Assembly (NCBI RefSeq): GCF_023746555.1
Contig: NZ_CP098755.1
Location: forward strand, 3,235,001-3,299,000
Direction: 5' to 3'
Length of the DNA: 64,000 bases
Source of the DNA: Brevibacillus ruminantium
Lineage (GTDB): Bacteria > Bacillota > Bacilli > Brevibacillales > Brevibacillaceae
Below the pieces are notes generated by a model. The model had not been told where the DNA came from and did not search any database. It worked only from the letters and a program-made list of their open reading frames with translations. Of the stretch, positions 42,066-51,281 are shown piece after piece (the stretch's first letter is position 1; every line of letters begins with the position of its first letter). The position numbers and the translations under genes are program-made.

Positions 42066-42722
42066 TCAGCTTGCCTTGCGCTGTAACGGCTCTGCCATGC
42101 CGTATGGTTTTTGCATCAACTGCTGCCAAAACGGTATGGTTCGTTGAATCAGGGGCCCCGTTAGCAGCGCGACTAGAACGGTTCCGACCGATACCGGACC
42201 TCCCAATGCTGCACCGGCTATCAGGACCGCCAGTTCAATGATCAACCGAACTTTTTGAATACTCCAGCCCATGCGTTCATGCATGGCCAGCATGAAGCTA
42301 TCCCGAGGCCCTGCCCCCAGCCGTGGGGAGAGATACATGCCGACCCCCACCGCCAATACCAAAAGTCCAATCAACAGCATGGTAATCCGTTGGAACATGC
42401 CTTCCGCCTCAGGGATGATATTCATCCACAAAAACAGATCCAGAAAAAGTCCAAAGCACAGCATATTTAAAAACATCCCAAATGTGGGTTTGATTTTCGC
42501 GAGGGCAAACGAAAGAAAAATGACGATGATCCCGACGATCTGCGACCACAACCCAATAGTCAGTCCAAATGTCTTTTGCAGCCCAATATGGAAGACGTCC
42601 CAAGGCGACACTCCCAAATTGGCCTTGATCATCAAGACACATCCAAACGCGCCGACAAACAATCCTAACACAAACATGACATACCGAATAACGATGGGCG
42701 TACCCATCCAATGACCGGACAC
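42066..42722 (-). CDS. YczE/YyaS/YitT family membrane protein
   Basis: 218 residues starting at GTG 42722, with GGAAAGGTG upstream. There are five to six helices. The family marks are GLFVGAFGCVLMIKANLGVS then PWDVFHIGLQ at the N-terminus, and YLSPRLGAGPRDSFMLAMHE. Bacillus YczE supports non-ribosomal peptide production by an unknown mechanism. It follows rnz after six bases and is probably co-transcribed. Confidence 0.88.
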   Translation of the reverse strand: MSGHWMGTPIVIRYVMFVLGLFVGAFGCVLMIKANLGVSPWDVFHIGLQKTFGLTIGLWSQIVGIIVIFLSFALAKIKPTFGMFLNMLCFGLFLDLFLWMNIIPEAEGMFQRITMLLIGLLVLAVGVGMYLSPRLGAGPRDSFMLAMHERMGWSIQKVRLIIELAVLIAGAALGGPVSVGTVLVALLTGPLIQRTIPFWQQLMQKPYGMAEPLQRKAS

Positions 42723-42728
42723 TTCTGC

Positions 42729-43688
42729 TCACCTTTCCTCTCCCGCTGTCTTTCGCTCCCTCCTGACGGTAAATGAAGCAAAATCAGCAGCCAGTGTTGT
42801 GTCAGGAAAGACTTCCTGTGCCTCTTTCAGCAAATCCTCCATGGTCAGTTCGCCGTCTTCGTTTTCATAGCGGGGACTAAAATGAGTCAAAACCAACGCT
42901 TTCACCCCTGCCCTCTTGGCCATTTGCGCGGCTTCCCTCGCAGTTGAATGTCCGCTTCGCACCGCCAGCTCTTTGTCAGGAAATGCGTATGTAGCCTCAT
43001 GGATCAGCAAATCGGCCCCCTCCGCCAGCTCGGCAACCGCTTCGCAAGGCTCCGTATCTCCACTAAAGACAACCGTTCGTCCCGGCTGGGGCGGACCGAC
43101 ATAATCCGCACCGCTTACGACACGACCGTCGGGTAGCGTTATCTGCTCTCCCCGTTTCAAGGCAGCATACAGCGGTCCTGGCGGAATACCAGCGCTTTTC
43201 GCCCGTTCCACGAGAAAAGTACCCGGCTTTTCTTTTTCCCGCACAGCGTAGGCGTAGGCGGGAATCCGATGCTGCACTTTTCTGCAGATCACGGTACATT
43301 CTTCATCCTCATAAATGATGCCTTCTTGAATGATTTTCACTTGAAGCGGATAGTGCAAATGTACAGGACTGACGTCCATCACGGCTTTCAGATAACGGTC
43401 TACGCCCGGGGGTCCATACAGCTCGACGGGAGTCGCGTGGTCATTGCGCAACGAACGGCTCGCCAAAAGTCCAATCAAGCCATACAGGTGATCACCATGC
43501 AGATGGGTAATAAAGATTTTTTCCAGTTGGCTGATTTTTAGAGCGGAACGGAGAATCTGATGCTGCGTTCCTTCTCCGCAATCAAACAGCCACCATTTTG
43601 ATTTTTGGTCAAATCCGAGTGCGATCCCGCTTACATTTCTTCGTGTTGACGGGGCACCGGAACCGGTTCCTAAAAAGGTAACATGCAT
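42729..43688 (-). CDS. rnz: Ribonuclease Z
   Basis: ATG 43688 (MHVTFLGTGSGAPSTRRNVS) is the family-standard start. The frame open upstream adds 70 non-homologous residues. The 319-residue enzyme is a metallo-beta-lactamase-fold tRNA 3'-endonuclease that removes 3' trailers. The metal site is THLHGDH, with the downstream Asp in VFSGDTEPCE and the His in LTHFSPRY. The flexible exosite region is residues ~150-190. The length is normal. Confidence 0.95.
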   Translation of the reverse strand: MHVTFLGTGSGAPSTRRNVSGIALGFDQKSKWWLFDCGEGTQHQILRSALKISQLEKIFITHLHGDHLYGLIGLLASRSLRNDHATPVELYGPPGVDRYLKAVMDVSPVHLHYPLQVKIIQEGIIYEDEECTVICRKVQHRIPAYAYAVREKEKPGTFLVERAKSAGIPPGPLYAALKRGEQITLPDGRVVSGADYVGPPQPGRTVVFSGDTEPCEAVAELAEGADLLIHEATYAFPDKELAVRSGHSTAREAAQMAKRAGVKALVLTHFSPRYENEDGELTMEDLLKEAQEVFPDTTLAADFASFTVRRERKTAGEER

Positions 43689-43821
43689 GCTGTTCACGAA
43701 CTCCTTTGTCTCTTTTTCTATCGGTGCCTGTCCCTCCACGAGAAGAATCACCCTTTTTTCTCTAGGCGCATACCCTACATCAGAAAATGAATAGCCCAGG
43801 TCATTGACAGGAGGGAAGAGG

Positions 43822-44814
43822 ATGAAACGTTTATTACGGGTGGGTCTGGCAGCCGGTCTGGCGCTTACGGCCATCTTGAGCGGGTGTGCCGGAAGCACCG
43901 AAAAAATCCGGATCGGCGAGGTGACCCGTTCCCTTTTTTACGCCCCGCAATACGTCGCCGTTGAAAAGGGCTTCTTTAAAGAAGAGGGGCTGGAAGTCGA
44001 GCTGACCACCACTTGGGGTGGAGATAAAACGATGACCGCGCTGCTTTCCGGCGGCATTGATATCGCTTTGGTCGGTTCAGAGACCAGTATTTACGTCGCA
44101 CAGCAGGGTGCTGCCGATCCCGTGATTAATTTTGCGCAGCTCACACAGACTGATGGCACCTTCCTGGTCTCACGCAAAAAGCAAGATCATTTTTCCTTTG
44201 ACCAACTGAAAGGCAACGTTTTTCTCGGACAGCGAAAAGGCGGCATGCCGCAGATGGTCGGCGAGTTTGTGCTCAAAAAGAACAACATTGATCCCCATAA
44301 GGATCTGGAGTTAATACAGAATATCGAATTTAAAAACATCGCCTCTGCCTTTGCATCCGGTACAGGAGAATACGTCCAACTGTTTGAGCCTGAGGCGTCC
44401 CAGTTTGAAATGAACGGGATCGGCCATGTGGTCGCCTCTTTCGGCAAAGAAAGCGGTACCGTCCCCTACACCGTGTTTATGACGAAGCAAAGCTATCTTG
44501 ACAAGCAGCAAACCGCTATTCAAAAGTTTACCAATGCCATCTACAAAGGGCAACAATGGGTCGCCTCCCACTCGGCGAAAGAAATAGCGGAGGTTATTGC
44601 CCCCTACTTCCAGGATATCCCGCTGGAAATACTGGAAAGCTCCATCAAACGCTACCAGGAGCAGGGCTCGTTCGCAACGGACCCGATTCTGGATGAAGCC
44701 GAATGGAATCAACTGCAGGAGATCATGGACGCAGCGGGTGAACTGAAAGAGCGGGTTGACTACAACAAGCTAGTCAACACCACTTTCGCCAAAACTGCAA
44801 AGGAAAGGAAGTAA
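43822..44814 (+). CDS. NitT/TauT-type ABC transporter substrate-binding lipoprotein
   Basis: ATG 43822 has GGAGGGAAGAGG before it. 330 residues. The signal peptide ends at the lipobox LSGC (Cys ~24). The mature part is NMT1/THI5-like: IRIGEVTRSLFYAPQYVAVE then KGFFKEEGLEVELTTTWGGD and ALLSGGIDIALVGSETSIYV. The substrate could be a sulfonate, nitrate, a pyrimidine precursor of thiamine or a flavin; none of these is decided by the sequence. No riboswitch lies upstream. It is first in a three-gene operon with an ATPase and a permease. Confidence 0.9.
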   Translation: MKRLLRVGLAAGLALTAILSGCAGSTEKIRIGEVTRSLFYAPQYVAVEKGFFKEEGLEVELTTTWGGDKTMTALLSGGIDIALVGSETSIYVAQQGAADPVINFAQLTQTDGTFLVSRKKQDHFSFDQLKGNVFLGQRKGGMPQMVGEFVLKKNNIDPHKDLELIQNIEFKNIASAFASGTGEYVQLFEPEASQFEMNGIGHVVASFGKESGTVPYTVFMTKQSYLDKQQTAIQKFTNAIYKGQQWVASHSAKEIAEVIAPYFQDIPLEILESSIKRYQEQGSFATDPILDEAEWNQLQEIMDAAGELKERVDYNKLVNTTFAKTAKERK

Positions 44815-44820
44815 TCAAAA

Positions 44821-45624
44821 ATGAACCAGCTTCTTTCTACGCCGGCCAAGATTGAGCTACGCCACGTCACGCATCTCTATGTTTCAACGTCCAGAGCGTT
44901 CATGGCGGTCAGGGACATCAACCTGCGCGTGGAGGAAGGCGAGTTCATCTGTCTAGTCGGCCCCAGTGGTTGTGGGAAAACGACACTGCTTTCACTGATT
45001 GCCGGACTGGAGAAGCCCACCGCAGGTAAGGTGCTGATCGAAGGCAAGCCCGTGTTGGGAAGCTCCCGCCAGGTCGGCTATATGCTTCAGCAGGATTATC
45101 TGTTCAACTGGCGGACAATCGAGGAGAACGTTTTTCTCGGGCTGGACATCCAGGGAATCCGCAACAGAGAGACTGAAGATTTCGCGCTGCATCTCCTTGA
45201 CGAGATGGAGCTGGCAGACGTGCGCCGTGCTTATCCCGCCCAGCTCTCCGGTGGCATGCGTCAACGGGTGGCACTGGTGCGAACGCTCGCCTGCCAGCCC
45301 GATGTTCTGCTCCTGGATGAACCGTTCTCCGCACTCGATTATCAGACCAAGCTGAAGCTGGAGGATTTGATTTTTTCCGCGCTGCGCCGCCATAAAAAGA
45401 CGGCGATCCTGGTCACACATGATCTGTCCGAGTCGATTGCGATGGGCGACCGCATCTATATCCTGGCCCGCAATCCCGGACGGATCAGCAGTGAAGTAGC
45501 CGTTCCTTCCGAAATACGCGACGCAATCCCTTTTGATGCCCGAAATATCCCTGGCTTTCAGGACCTCTTCCACCAAGTCTGGAAAGAGATGGAGGTGGTA
45601 TCGGATGCTGCAAAAGGAAATTGA
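44821..45624 (+). CDS. NitT/TauT-type ABC transporter ATP-binding protein
   Basis: 267 residues with Walker A (GPSGCGKTT), Q-loop ([16 protein letters not shown]), signature ([16 protein letters not shown]), Walker B ([12 protein letters not shown]) and H-loop ([12 protein letters not shown]). It energises the importer encoded by its neighbours. The start lies six bases after the binding-protein stop, and the end overlaps the permease start by 20 bases, so translation is coupled. Confidence 0.95.
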   Translation: MNQLLSTPAKIELRHVTHLYVSTSRAFMAVRDINLRVEEGEFICLVGPSGCGKTTLLSLIAGLEKPTAGKVLIEGKPVLGSSRQVGYMLQQDYLFNWRTIEENVFLGLDIQGIRNRETEDFALHLLDEMELADVRRAYPAQLSGGMRQRVALVRTLACQPDVLLLDEPFSALDYQTKLKLEDLIFSALRRHKKTAILVTHDLSESIAMGDRIYILARNPGRISSEVAVPSEIRDAIPFDARNIPGFQDLFHQVWKEMEVVSDAAKGN

Positions 45625-46411
45625 AGCGATCCATCAAAATCATATCAAGCAAAAAGGCAAAGAACGAAATTTGATTTTCGTCACTCAGGTGACAATCTTT
45701 TTGGTTTTTATCGGAATTTGGGAATGGATGGCCCGAATGGACGCCATCAACGTGCTGATTTTCAGTTATCCGTCCAAGATGTGGGAGCTTTTCTGGACAC
45801 AGCTAATGGATGGCCGGCTCCTGCCGCATATCGGCATGACGGTCTGGGAAACGGTTGTCGGCTTTCTGCTCGGAACGATTCTTGGCACCTTGCTGGCTAC
45901 ACTGATCTGGTGGTCACCGTTTCTCTCCCGCGTGCTCGACCCCTATCTCGTCGTCCTGAACAGCATGCCCAAAGTAGCGCTCGGACCCGTCTTTATCGTC
46001 TTTCTCGGTCCCGGTTTGCTCTCGATTATCGCGATGGGCTGCGCCATCTCTGTCATCATCACCACCATCGTCATCTATACCAGCTTCAAGGAAGTCAACC
46101 AGAATTACATCAGGGTTGTGCAGACCCTGGGTGGGAACAAACAGCAAATCTTTCGCTTGGTGATCTTGCCCTCCACCATCCCCACTATTTTGTCTACACT
46201 GAAGGTAAATGTGGGTCTCTCTTGGGTTGGTGTGATCGTCGGCGAGTTTCTCGTCTCGAAGATGGGGCTGGGATACCTGATTATCTACGGCTTCCAAGTG
46301 TTTAATTTTACGCTGGTCATGGTTTCGCTGGCGATCATTGCTGTCGTAGCAACTCTGATGTATCAAGGGGTTGCTTTTCTGGAAAGGAGACTCACCAGCC
46401 AATTTAAATAA
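45605..46411 (+). CDS. NitT/TauT-type ABC transporter permease
   Basis: ATG 45605 has GGAGGTGG eight bases upstream and lies inside the end of the ATPase gene. 268 residues with about six helices. The EAA loop reads [20 protein letters not shown], and the SsuC/TauC-type [20 protein letters not shown] and [20 protein letters not shown] are present. It forms the membrane channel of this importer. Confidence 0.93.
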   Translation: MLQKEIEAIHQNHIKQKGKERNLIFVTQVTIFLVFIGIWEWMARMDAINVLIFSYPSKMWELFWTQLMDGRLLPHIGMTVWETVVGFLLGTILGTLLATLIWWSPFLSRVLDPYLVVLNSMPKVALGPVFIVFLGPGLLSIIAMGCAISVIITTIVIYTSFKEVNQNYIRVVQTLGGNKQQIFRLVILPSTIPTILSTLKVNVGLSWVGVIVGEFLVSKMGLGYLIIYGFQVFNFTLVMVSLAIIAVVATLMYQGVAFLERRLTSQFK

Positions 46412-46458
46412 AAGCGCGGACGCTGCTTGCAACGATGCGGGCAGCGTCGCTTTTTCTC
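46408..46458 (+). terminator. Terminator after the ABC operon
   Basis: AAAAGCG plus GACGCTGC pair with GCAGCGTC plus GCTTTTT across a GC-rich loop, followed by TTTTTC. Confidence 0.8.
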
Positions 46459-46586
46459 TCCAAGCAGGAAGAACCACTTTTTCCGTTATAGGATAAATCT
46501 ATTACGTTTATAATTTTTATAGATTTTACCTATTTATATGTCCCGGCTATAATCATCTTCAAACGATAGAAACGAAGGTGACCGGC

Positions 46587-47510
46587 ATGTCGTCCTACCT
46601 GTCCATCCTTACACAAGTCATTTTCCCGATAATCCTGCTGATTGGTGTCGGGGTCATCCTGCATCGCAGGTTTCAGCTCGATATGAACACGTTGTCCAAA
46701 TTGATCATGTACTTCTTTTTGCCAGCCATGACCTTCATTGCCATATACGAAGCCTCCATCTCCCTGTCCCTCTTAAAGGAGGTTGTTATTTTTTTGCTGC
46801 TTCAGCTGGCCGTTCTTCACTTCCTGGGGAAAGCTGTAAGCAAGCTGCTGGGTCTGGGGGAAAAATCTGCAGCCAGCTTCAACAACAGTATCATCCTGAG
46901 CAACAACGGCAATATCGGCATCCCGGTAAACGATCTGGCCTTTCGTCATGATCCCTTGGCCATGTCCGTGCAAATGGTCGTCGTGCTGTTTGAGGTCGTC
47001 CTCGCTTTCACCTACGGCCTGTTTAACGCTAGCACAGCCAGTATCGGGCTGAAAACGTCGCTGATTACCTTTGTAAAGTTGCCTATTGTCTACGCCCTCG
47101 TATCGGGCATGCTGCTTCACATGTTTCAGGTGCCCTTGCCTTCTTTTGTGCTGATCCCGCTGCATACCGTCGCTAACAGCATGCTGGCTGTCGCGCTGGT
47201 TTCGATTGGGGCCCAGGTAGCACGGCTGGGGATTTCTCGATATTCCCGTATGGTTTTGTCCAGCAGCCTCCTCCGTCTGGTCGCCGCTCCGCTCTGTGCC
47301 TATGTTCTGCTTCGATTGCTGAACATGAATGGCGTCATCGCGCAAGCTCTTCTGATATGCAGCGCGCTTCCTACTTCCAGAAACAGTGCTGCCCTCGCAC
47401 TGGAGTATGGGAACGAGCCGGAATTCGCCGCACAGGCCGTACTGGCTTCCACGCTGCTTAGCAGCCTGACGCTCACGTTTGTCATCGATTTGTCCACTCG
47501 CCTCTTCTAG
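46587..47510 (+). CDS. AEC-family (auxin efflux carrier-like) transporter
   Basis: ATG 46587, preceded by GAAGGTG; a GTG three codons earlier is less likely. 307 residues with about ten helices in two repeats. Family features are IFPIILLIGVGVILHRRFQL, LSKLIMYFFLPAMTF, SFNNSIILSNNGNIGIPVN and ICSALPTSRNSAALALEYGN. Members export organic acids or similar anions; the substrate here is unknown. The gene stands alone. Confidence 0.9.
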   Translation: MSSYLSILTQVIFPIILLIGVGVILHRRFQLDMNTLSKLIMYFFLPAMTFIAIYEASISLSLLKEVVIFLLLQLAVLHFLGKAVSKLLGLGEKSAASFNNSIILSNNGNIGIPVNDLAFRHDPLAMSVQMVVVLFEVVLAFTYGLFNASTASIGLKTSLITFVKLPIVYALVSGMLLHMFQVPLPSFVLIPLHTVANSMLAVALVSIGAQVARLGISRYSRMVLSSSLLRLVAAPLCAYVLLRLLNMNGVIAQALLICSALPTSRNSAALALEYGNEPEFAAQAVLASTLLSSLTLTFVIDLSTRLF

Positions 47511-47581
47511 GAATAAAGAGATCGGTACACATGCATACGAAAAGCGCCTGGCAATCGCACAGGCGCCCGTCACCACTTTTC

Positions 47582-48538
47582 TTACCAGAACTTCCACTTG
47601 CTTTTTTTCTCGGCCACTTCCGTCTCTGCCTTTTCCGCTGTCTGCTTCATCGCCGCTTCTGTGTCCACTGCACCCGGTATCCGGGCGAGGAAATGGTCTA
47701 CCATCGGCTTGTACTGGTCGGACAAGTGTTCTTGCATCTGACGCAGAATGGTGATAGCTTTTTCTTTTTGGTCGGTGGTCAAAAGGGCATTGGCATAGTT
47801 GAATCCGGTAAACGGATACGTGATCGAATCCAAAGACCAATACTGCTCACAAATCTGAATAAGCTGGTACACATACCCGGCTTGGCCAAGCTCTCCGGTC
47901 ACCGTCATGATCACTTCTTCTTTTTCCGGCGCCCGCTCGATTGCTTCTTTATACCACTGCATGGCCTTTAACAGATTTTCCTCTGTCATTGCCAAACGAG
48001 CCGAGTGCAGTTGCGGACGCCATGAGCCCTCCTTGGACATAAACGCTTCCAATTTCCGCTTCAGTTCCTCACGTTTGTTAAATTGCAAAAAGCTTTCCAC
48101 ATACATATTCAGGCCGTTTTCCTGGTTAGGGTCTTTGAACAGTCCCGCTTCCAGTGTCTCAAAGGCTTTGGCCTCTTGACCTTCCAGCGCGTAGAGCTTG
48201 GCCAGATTGGTGCACGCCGTACCGGAGGACGGAAAACGCTCCAGGCAATCGAGCAGCATTTTTTTCGCCTGCTCGTACTCCCCTGCCTGCATGTGCACCA
48301 CAGAACGGAAAATCAGCGCAGATTCAATCGGACCATACAGCTCCAATAGCCGATCAGCCGCGACAGCCGCTTGCTCGGAGAATTTCTCCCGCACCAGCTC
48401 CATCGCGAAGTCGCGCAGCTTTTCCTTATCGTCCCAAAACTTGTCCAAATTTTGCGGAATGATCTTTTTCTGAAAATCCTCTCGCGACAACTGAACACTT
48501 TGGCCATGCTCATTGGTAAAGGTCACAAATTCTGACAT
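47582..48538 (-). CDS. Tetratricopeptide-repeat protein
   Basis: ATG 48538 (MSEFVTFTNEHGQSVQLSRE). 318 residues. At least three TPR-like units are visible between residues ~60 and ~280, for example YEQAKKMLLDCLERFPSSGT, LYALEGQEAKAFETLEAGLF and LLKAMQWYKEAIERAPEKEE. The tail is charged and ends KKSKWKFW. It is cytoplasmic and probably a protein-protein scaffold. Some Bacillales relatives carry this with a DUF-type N-terminus; no function is known. Confidence 0.8.
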   Translation of the reverse strand: MSEFVTFTNEHGQSVQLSREDFQKKIIPQNLDKFWDDKEKLRDFAMELVREKFSEQAAVAADRLLELYGPIESALIFRSVVHMQAGEYEQAKKMLLDCLERFPSSGTACTNLAKLYALEGQEAKAFETLEAGLFKDPNQENGLNMYVESFLQFNKREELKRKLEAFMSKEGSWRPQLHSARLAMTEENLLKAMQWYKEAIERAPEKEEVIMTVTGELGQAGYVYQLIQICEQYWSLDSITYPFTGFNYANALLTTDQKEKAITILRQMQEHLSDQYKPMVDHFLARIPGAVDTEAAMKQTAEKAETEVAEKKSKWKFW

Positions 48539-48652
48539 GAAACAGCCTCTCTTTCTTTGGTTCCCTGGGAGAGATGGGAGCAATCAGCGGCAAAAAGAGA
48601 ACGAACGATTCCCTCATGCGGAAACCGCCCGTATCTGATGTCTCCTGATCCT

Positions 48653-49027
48653 CTATATCCAGGCTTTTATATTCACTTTACGAATAAACTCTTCCATTGA
48701 TTCCTTGACAGGTTCGCCATTTTCCTCTGTCACGTCCTGAATGCCCATCAGCTGACGGAACAGAGCTTCGTTGCGTGTAGCCAATGCATAGTCCAGCAGA
48801 GCCTCTTTCTGGACTCTCTCTGCTTCCTGTTCAAGCAAAGTCTCCTCCAGCGCGATATCATCCTCTACCAAGGCGTACTGCTTATCTATTTTGGGAATAC
48901 GCACAATCCAGGAAAAAGCGCTGTCCGGATTGCGATCTCTGCCTATCAGATACCCGTACTCACCTATCGGCATCCCTTGTTCAAAGGAGTCAGCAACGAT
49001 GACGACACGTTGTCCAAGCTTGAACAT
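48653..49027 (-). CDS. IDEAL-domain protein
   Basis: 124 residues from ATG 49027. The first ~60 residues are strand-rich (FKLGQRVVIVADSFEQGMPI, GEYGYLIGRDRNPDS). A helical section with LLDYALATRNEALFRQLMGI follows, matching the IDEAL motif (I/L-D-x-A-L, F..L), a short domain found on many small Bacillales proteins including competence and metabolic adaptors. The function is unknown. It lies just upstream of the TPR gene on the same strand. Confidence 0.65.
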   Translation of the reverse strand: MFKLGQRVVIVADSFEQGMPIGEYGYLIGRDRNPDSAFSWIVRIPKIDKQYALVEDDIALEETLLEQEAERVQKEALLDYALATRNEALFRQLMGIQDVTEENGEPVKESMEEFIRKVNIKAWI

Positions 49028-49216
49028 GAGCGTCAACCCCTTTTGCGTTTCATTCTAATCATACTAAATTGTATGCATGCTTGGGAAGAGCAAACAGCGC
49101 CTTTGCATTTTTATTCGGGGAGGATGTTCGAAAAGATTTGTTGGAACGGCGAAAATGCGATACACTTTACGTTGATATCATTTTCTATGGAATGTAACGG
49201 AACGAGGTGTGCTATC

Positions 49217-49660
49217 ATGTCAGAAATGTCGACGGGCTTCTCCGTTTTTATCATCGGCTGGTCCATCGTCCTGGTTGGCCTGGTGGGGATTGGCGGCTTT
49301 TTCATGTTTCGCAAATTCCTGAAATCGATGCCGAAGCAGGACGGCAAATCCGACCTCGACTGGCAGGACTATTATATTGACCAAACTCGCTCCATGTGGA
49401 CAGAGGAAGGACTGGAGCTTTTGAATGAACTGGTTGATCCGGTTCCACAGTTGTTTCGGGATGTGGCCCGCCGCAGCATCGCCGCCAAAATCGGCAAGCT
49501 GGCGCTCGAAGAGAAAGCTACTGAGATCAGCATTGATCTGATCATCAAAGGCTATATTATCGCGACACCGAAGCGCGACCACAAATTCTTGATTTCCCAT
49601 CTGCAGAAAAAGCAAATCGACTACTCCCCTTACGAAAAATACCTCAGCTCTGAGGCTTAA
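49217..49660 (+). CDS. DUF2621 family membrane protein
   Basis: ATG 49217 has GAGGTG eight bases before it. 147 residues: a single N-terminal membrane helix (FIIGWSIVLVGLVGIGGFFMF, residues ~11-31), then a cytoplasmic domain. That domain includes KSDLDWQDYYIDQTRSMWTE and FRDVARRSIAAKIGKLALEE. This resembles the DUF2621 family (Bacillus YneK-like). The C-terminal part looks like PCP_red-type light-independent reductase C-terminal helices (AIDLI.KGYIIATPKRDHKFL pattern). The role is unknown. Confidence 0.7.
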   Translation: MSEMSTGFSVFIIGWSIVLVGLVGIGGFFMFRKFLKSMPKQDGKSDLDWQDYYIDQTRSMWTEEGLELLNELVDPVPQLFRDVARRSIAAKIGKLALEEKATEISIDLIIKGYIIATPKRDHKFLISHLQKKQIDYSPYEKYLSSEA

Positions 49661-49710
49661 CCCAAACGCGTGGGAGCAAGTTTTCTTCGCTGCTCTACCA
49701 TTAAACTGCA

Positions 49711-49764
49711 CCCCTTCACCGCACACGGAAAACATCGTCGTTCTCCTGTGAATTGGTGAAGGGG
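49711..49764. other. Long imperfect hairpin with tRNA-like flank, between convergent genes
   Basis: CCCCTTCACC (49711-49720) pairs perfectly with GGTGAAGGGG (49755-49764). Inside, CACA/TGTG and GGAGAA/TTTTCC extend the stem with small bulges, giving about 20 paired positions around a short loop. No T-run follows either way. On the minus strand the arm continues into GCAGTTTAATGGTAGAGCAG, which looks like a tRNA D-arm, but no complete cloverleaf can be drawn. Confidence 0.5.
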
Positions 49765-49812
49765 CCCAATGGTTACTTGCCGCTTTGGCAGGACAAGAAA
49801 TAAGGAGCCTGA

Positions 49813-50547
49813 CTACAGCTCCCGCTTTTCTTTGCAGCGTTCGACAAACGCCTCAAACAGTTTGGACATCAACGGATTCGCAGCGGCTGCCTGGGATTCA
49901 GGATGCCATTGTACACCGATGGCAAAAGAAGAGCCGGTATACTCTACCGCTTCGACAATGCCATCGGACGCTTTGGCTACGATCTTCAGCTCGGACGCCA
50001 CATCTTTTAATGCCTGGTGGTGTAAACTGTTCACGCGAATCTGTTCAGCCTCAAATATATGAGCAAGCCAACTTCCTTCCTCGATCGTAACCCAGTGGGT
50101 ATCTCTGCCCCGCTCCGCCTTTTGTGAATGCTGAAGCGGTTGTTTTACCTGGCTGGGGATGTCCTGAATCAGCGTCCCGCCCAGGGCTACATTTAATATC
50201 TGCACACCTCTGCATATGGCGAGCAGCGGAATGTTGTGATCCAGCGCATATTGCACCAGCTCGATTTCTACATCATCGCGCTCCGGCGTGGTGTACCCCA
50301 GATGCAAATGAGGCTCTTCGCCGTAGTTGAATGGGTCAACATCCTCACCGCCGCTCAGGATAATGCCGTCAACCAGTGGCAAGGTCTCCAAAGTGATTTC
50401 GGGATAAAGATAGGGGAGGACGATCGGCAGTCCGCCTGCTGCTGCAACCGATTTGGGATAGTCCTGATGGACATAGACTCCTTCCATAAAGGAGTTATGC
50501 TTGACGTGAGCTCCTGTGATTCCGATAACAGGTTTTTGGGTACTCAT
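49813..50547 (-). CDS. Class I glutamine amidotransferase-like hydrolase (peptidase C26, PuuD type)
   Basis: ATG 50547 (MSTQKPVIGITGAHVKH) fits the family start; the long upstream frame is basic and non-coding in appearance. 244 residues. The nucleophile Cys is in PLLAICRGVQILNVALGG and the His-Glu pair in IGVQWHPESQ; LSGGEDVDPFNYGEE is the usual oxyanion region. Family members hydrolyse gamma-glutamyl bonds such as gamma-glutamyl-GABA. The physiological substrate here is not given by the context. Confidence 0.9.
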   Translation of the reverse strand: MSTQKPVIGITGAHVKHNSFMEGVYVHQDYPKSVAAAGGLPIVLPYLYPEITLETLPLVDGIILSGGEDVDPFNYGEEPHLHLGYTTPERDDVEIELVQYALDHNIPLLAICRGVQILNVALGGTLIQDIPSQVKQPLQHSQKAERGRDTHWVTIEEGSWLAHIFEAEQIRVNSLHHQALKDVASELKIVAKASDGIVEAVEYTGSSFAIGVQWHPESQAAAANPLMSKLFEAFVERCKEKREL

Positions 50548-50761
50548 GCGTTTCGCCTCTTTTTTCCGAGTTTTTTGTCTCTTCCTTCTCTTTGTATCAT
50601 CCACCCTCCGATTCCAACAAGCAAGTTTTTTTTGCGTTCTGCGAACTGCCTTTGTCAACCCATTCCTCCATAAGAAAACATTTTCTCCTTCATCAATGTA
50701 CAAAGTATTCCGATTGTGTTACTTTGAATTTAACCAATTTCTTTGAAAGGAAGCGTATAGG

Positions 50762-51217
50762 ATGGCAAGAGTCGAGAGTTTTGAGTTGGATCACACCAAA
50801 GTAAAAGCACCTTATGTCCGTATCGCCGGAACGGAAAAAAACGAGAAAGGCAGTACGATTCAAAAATATGATTTGCGGCTGCTTCAACCGAACCAGGATG
50901 CTTTGCCAACGGCCGCGGTCCATACCCTTGAACATCTGCTCGCTACGTATCTGCGGGATGAACTGAAAGATGTCATTGATGTTTCGCCAATGGGTTGCCG
51001 CACCGGTTTTTATTTAATCCTTTGGGATGAGCGCGATCCGGCTGAGATTGCCGCCGCTCTGACGACAGTCTTGCAAAAGGTTCTGGAAACGCAGCAAATT
51101 CCCGCCGTATCTCCGCTGGAATGCGGCAATTACAAGGATCACTCCCTCTTCAGCGCACAGGAATACGCACGAATTGTCCTGGCACAGGGCATCAGCGCTG
51201 ATCCATTTCGCCAGTAG
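50762..51217 (+). CDS. luxS: S-ribosylhomocysteine lyase
   Basis: 151 residues. The metal ligands are in HTLEHLLATYLRD (H..EH) and the Cys of LECGNYKDHS. The catalytic Cys is in MGCRTGFYLIL. It cleaves S-ribosylhomocysteine to homocysteine and DPD, the AI-2 precursor, in the activated methyl cycle. GAAAGGAAGC precedes the ATG. No S-box lies upstream. Confidence 0.97.
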   Translation: MARVESFELDHTKVKAPYVRIAGTEKNEKGSTIQKYDLRLLQPNQDALPTAAVHTLEHLLATYLRDELKDVIDVSPMGCRTGFYLILWDERDPAEIAAALTTVLQKVLETQQIPAVSPLECGNYKDHSLFSAQEYARIVLAQGISADPFRQ

Positions 51218-51281
51218 TCCGTCCACAGGCAGCAGAAAGCCCCGCAGACATTTCCCATGCTGCGGGGCTTTCGATTTTCTA

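Noticed and set aside
43689-43898. A 70-residue N-terminal extension of RNase Z
   Set aside because: The family start MHVTFLGTGSG is internal, and the extension is unlike any RNase Z and lacks a ribosome site.
46773-47840. A 355-codon open frame on the minus strand antisense to the AEC carrier and the TPR gene
   Set aside because: No ribosome site, composition dominated by D, Q, H and R typical of antisense shadow, and it overlaps two well-supported genes.
49661-49730. A tRNA gene on the minus strand (D-arm-like GCAGTTTAATGGTAGAGCAG)
   Set aside because: The anticodon stem is weak, position 33 would not be U, and there is no T-loop (GGTTCGA-type) or matching acceptor arm. It is kept only as a tRNA-like feature.
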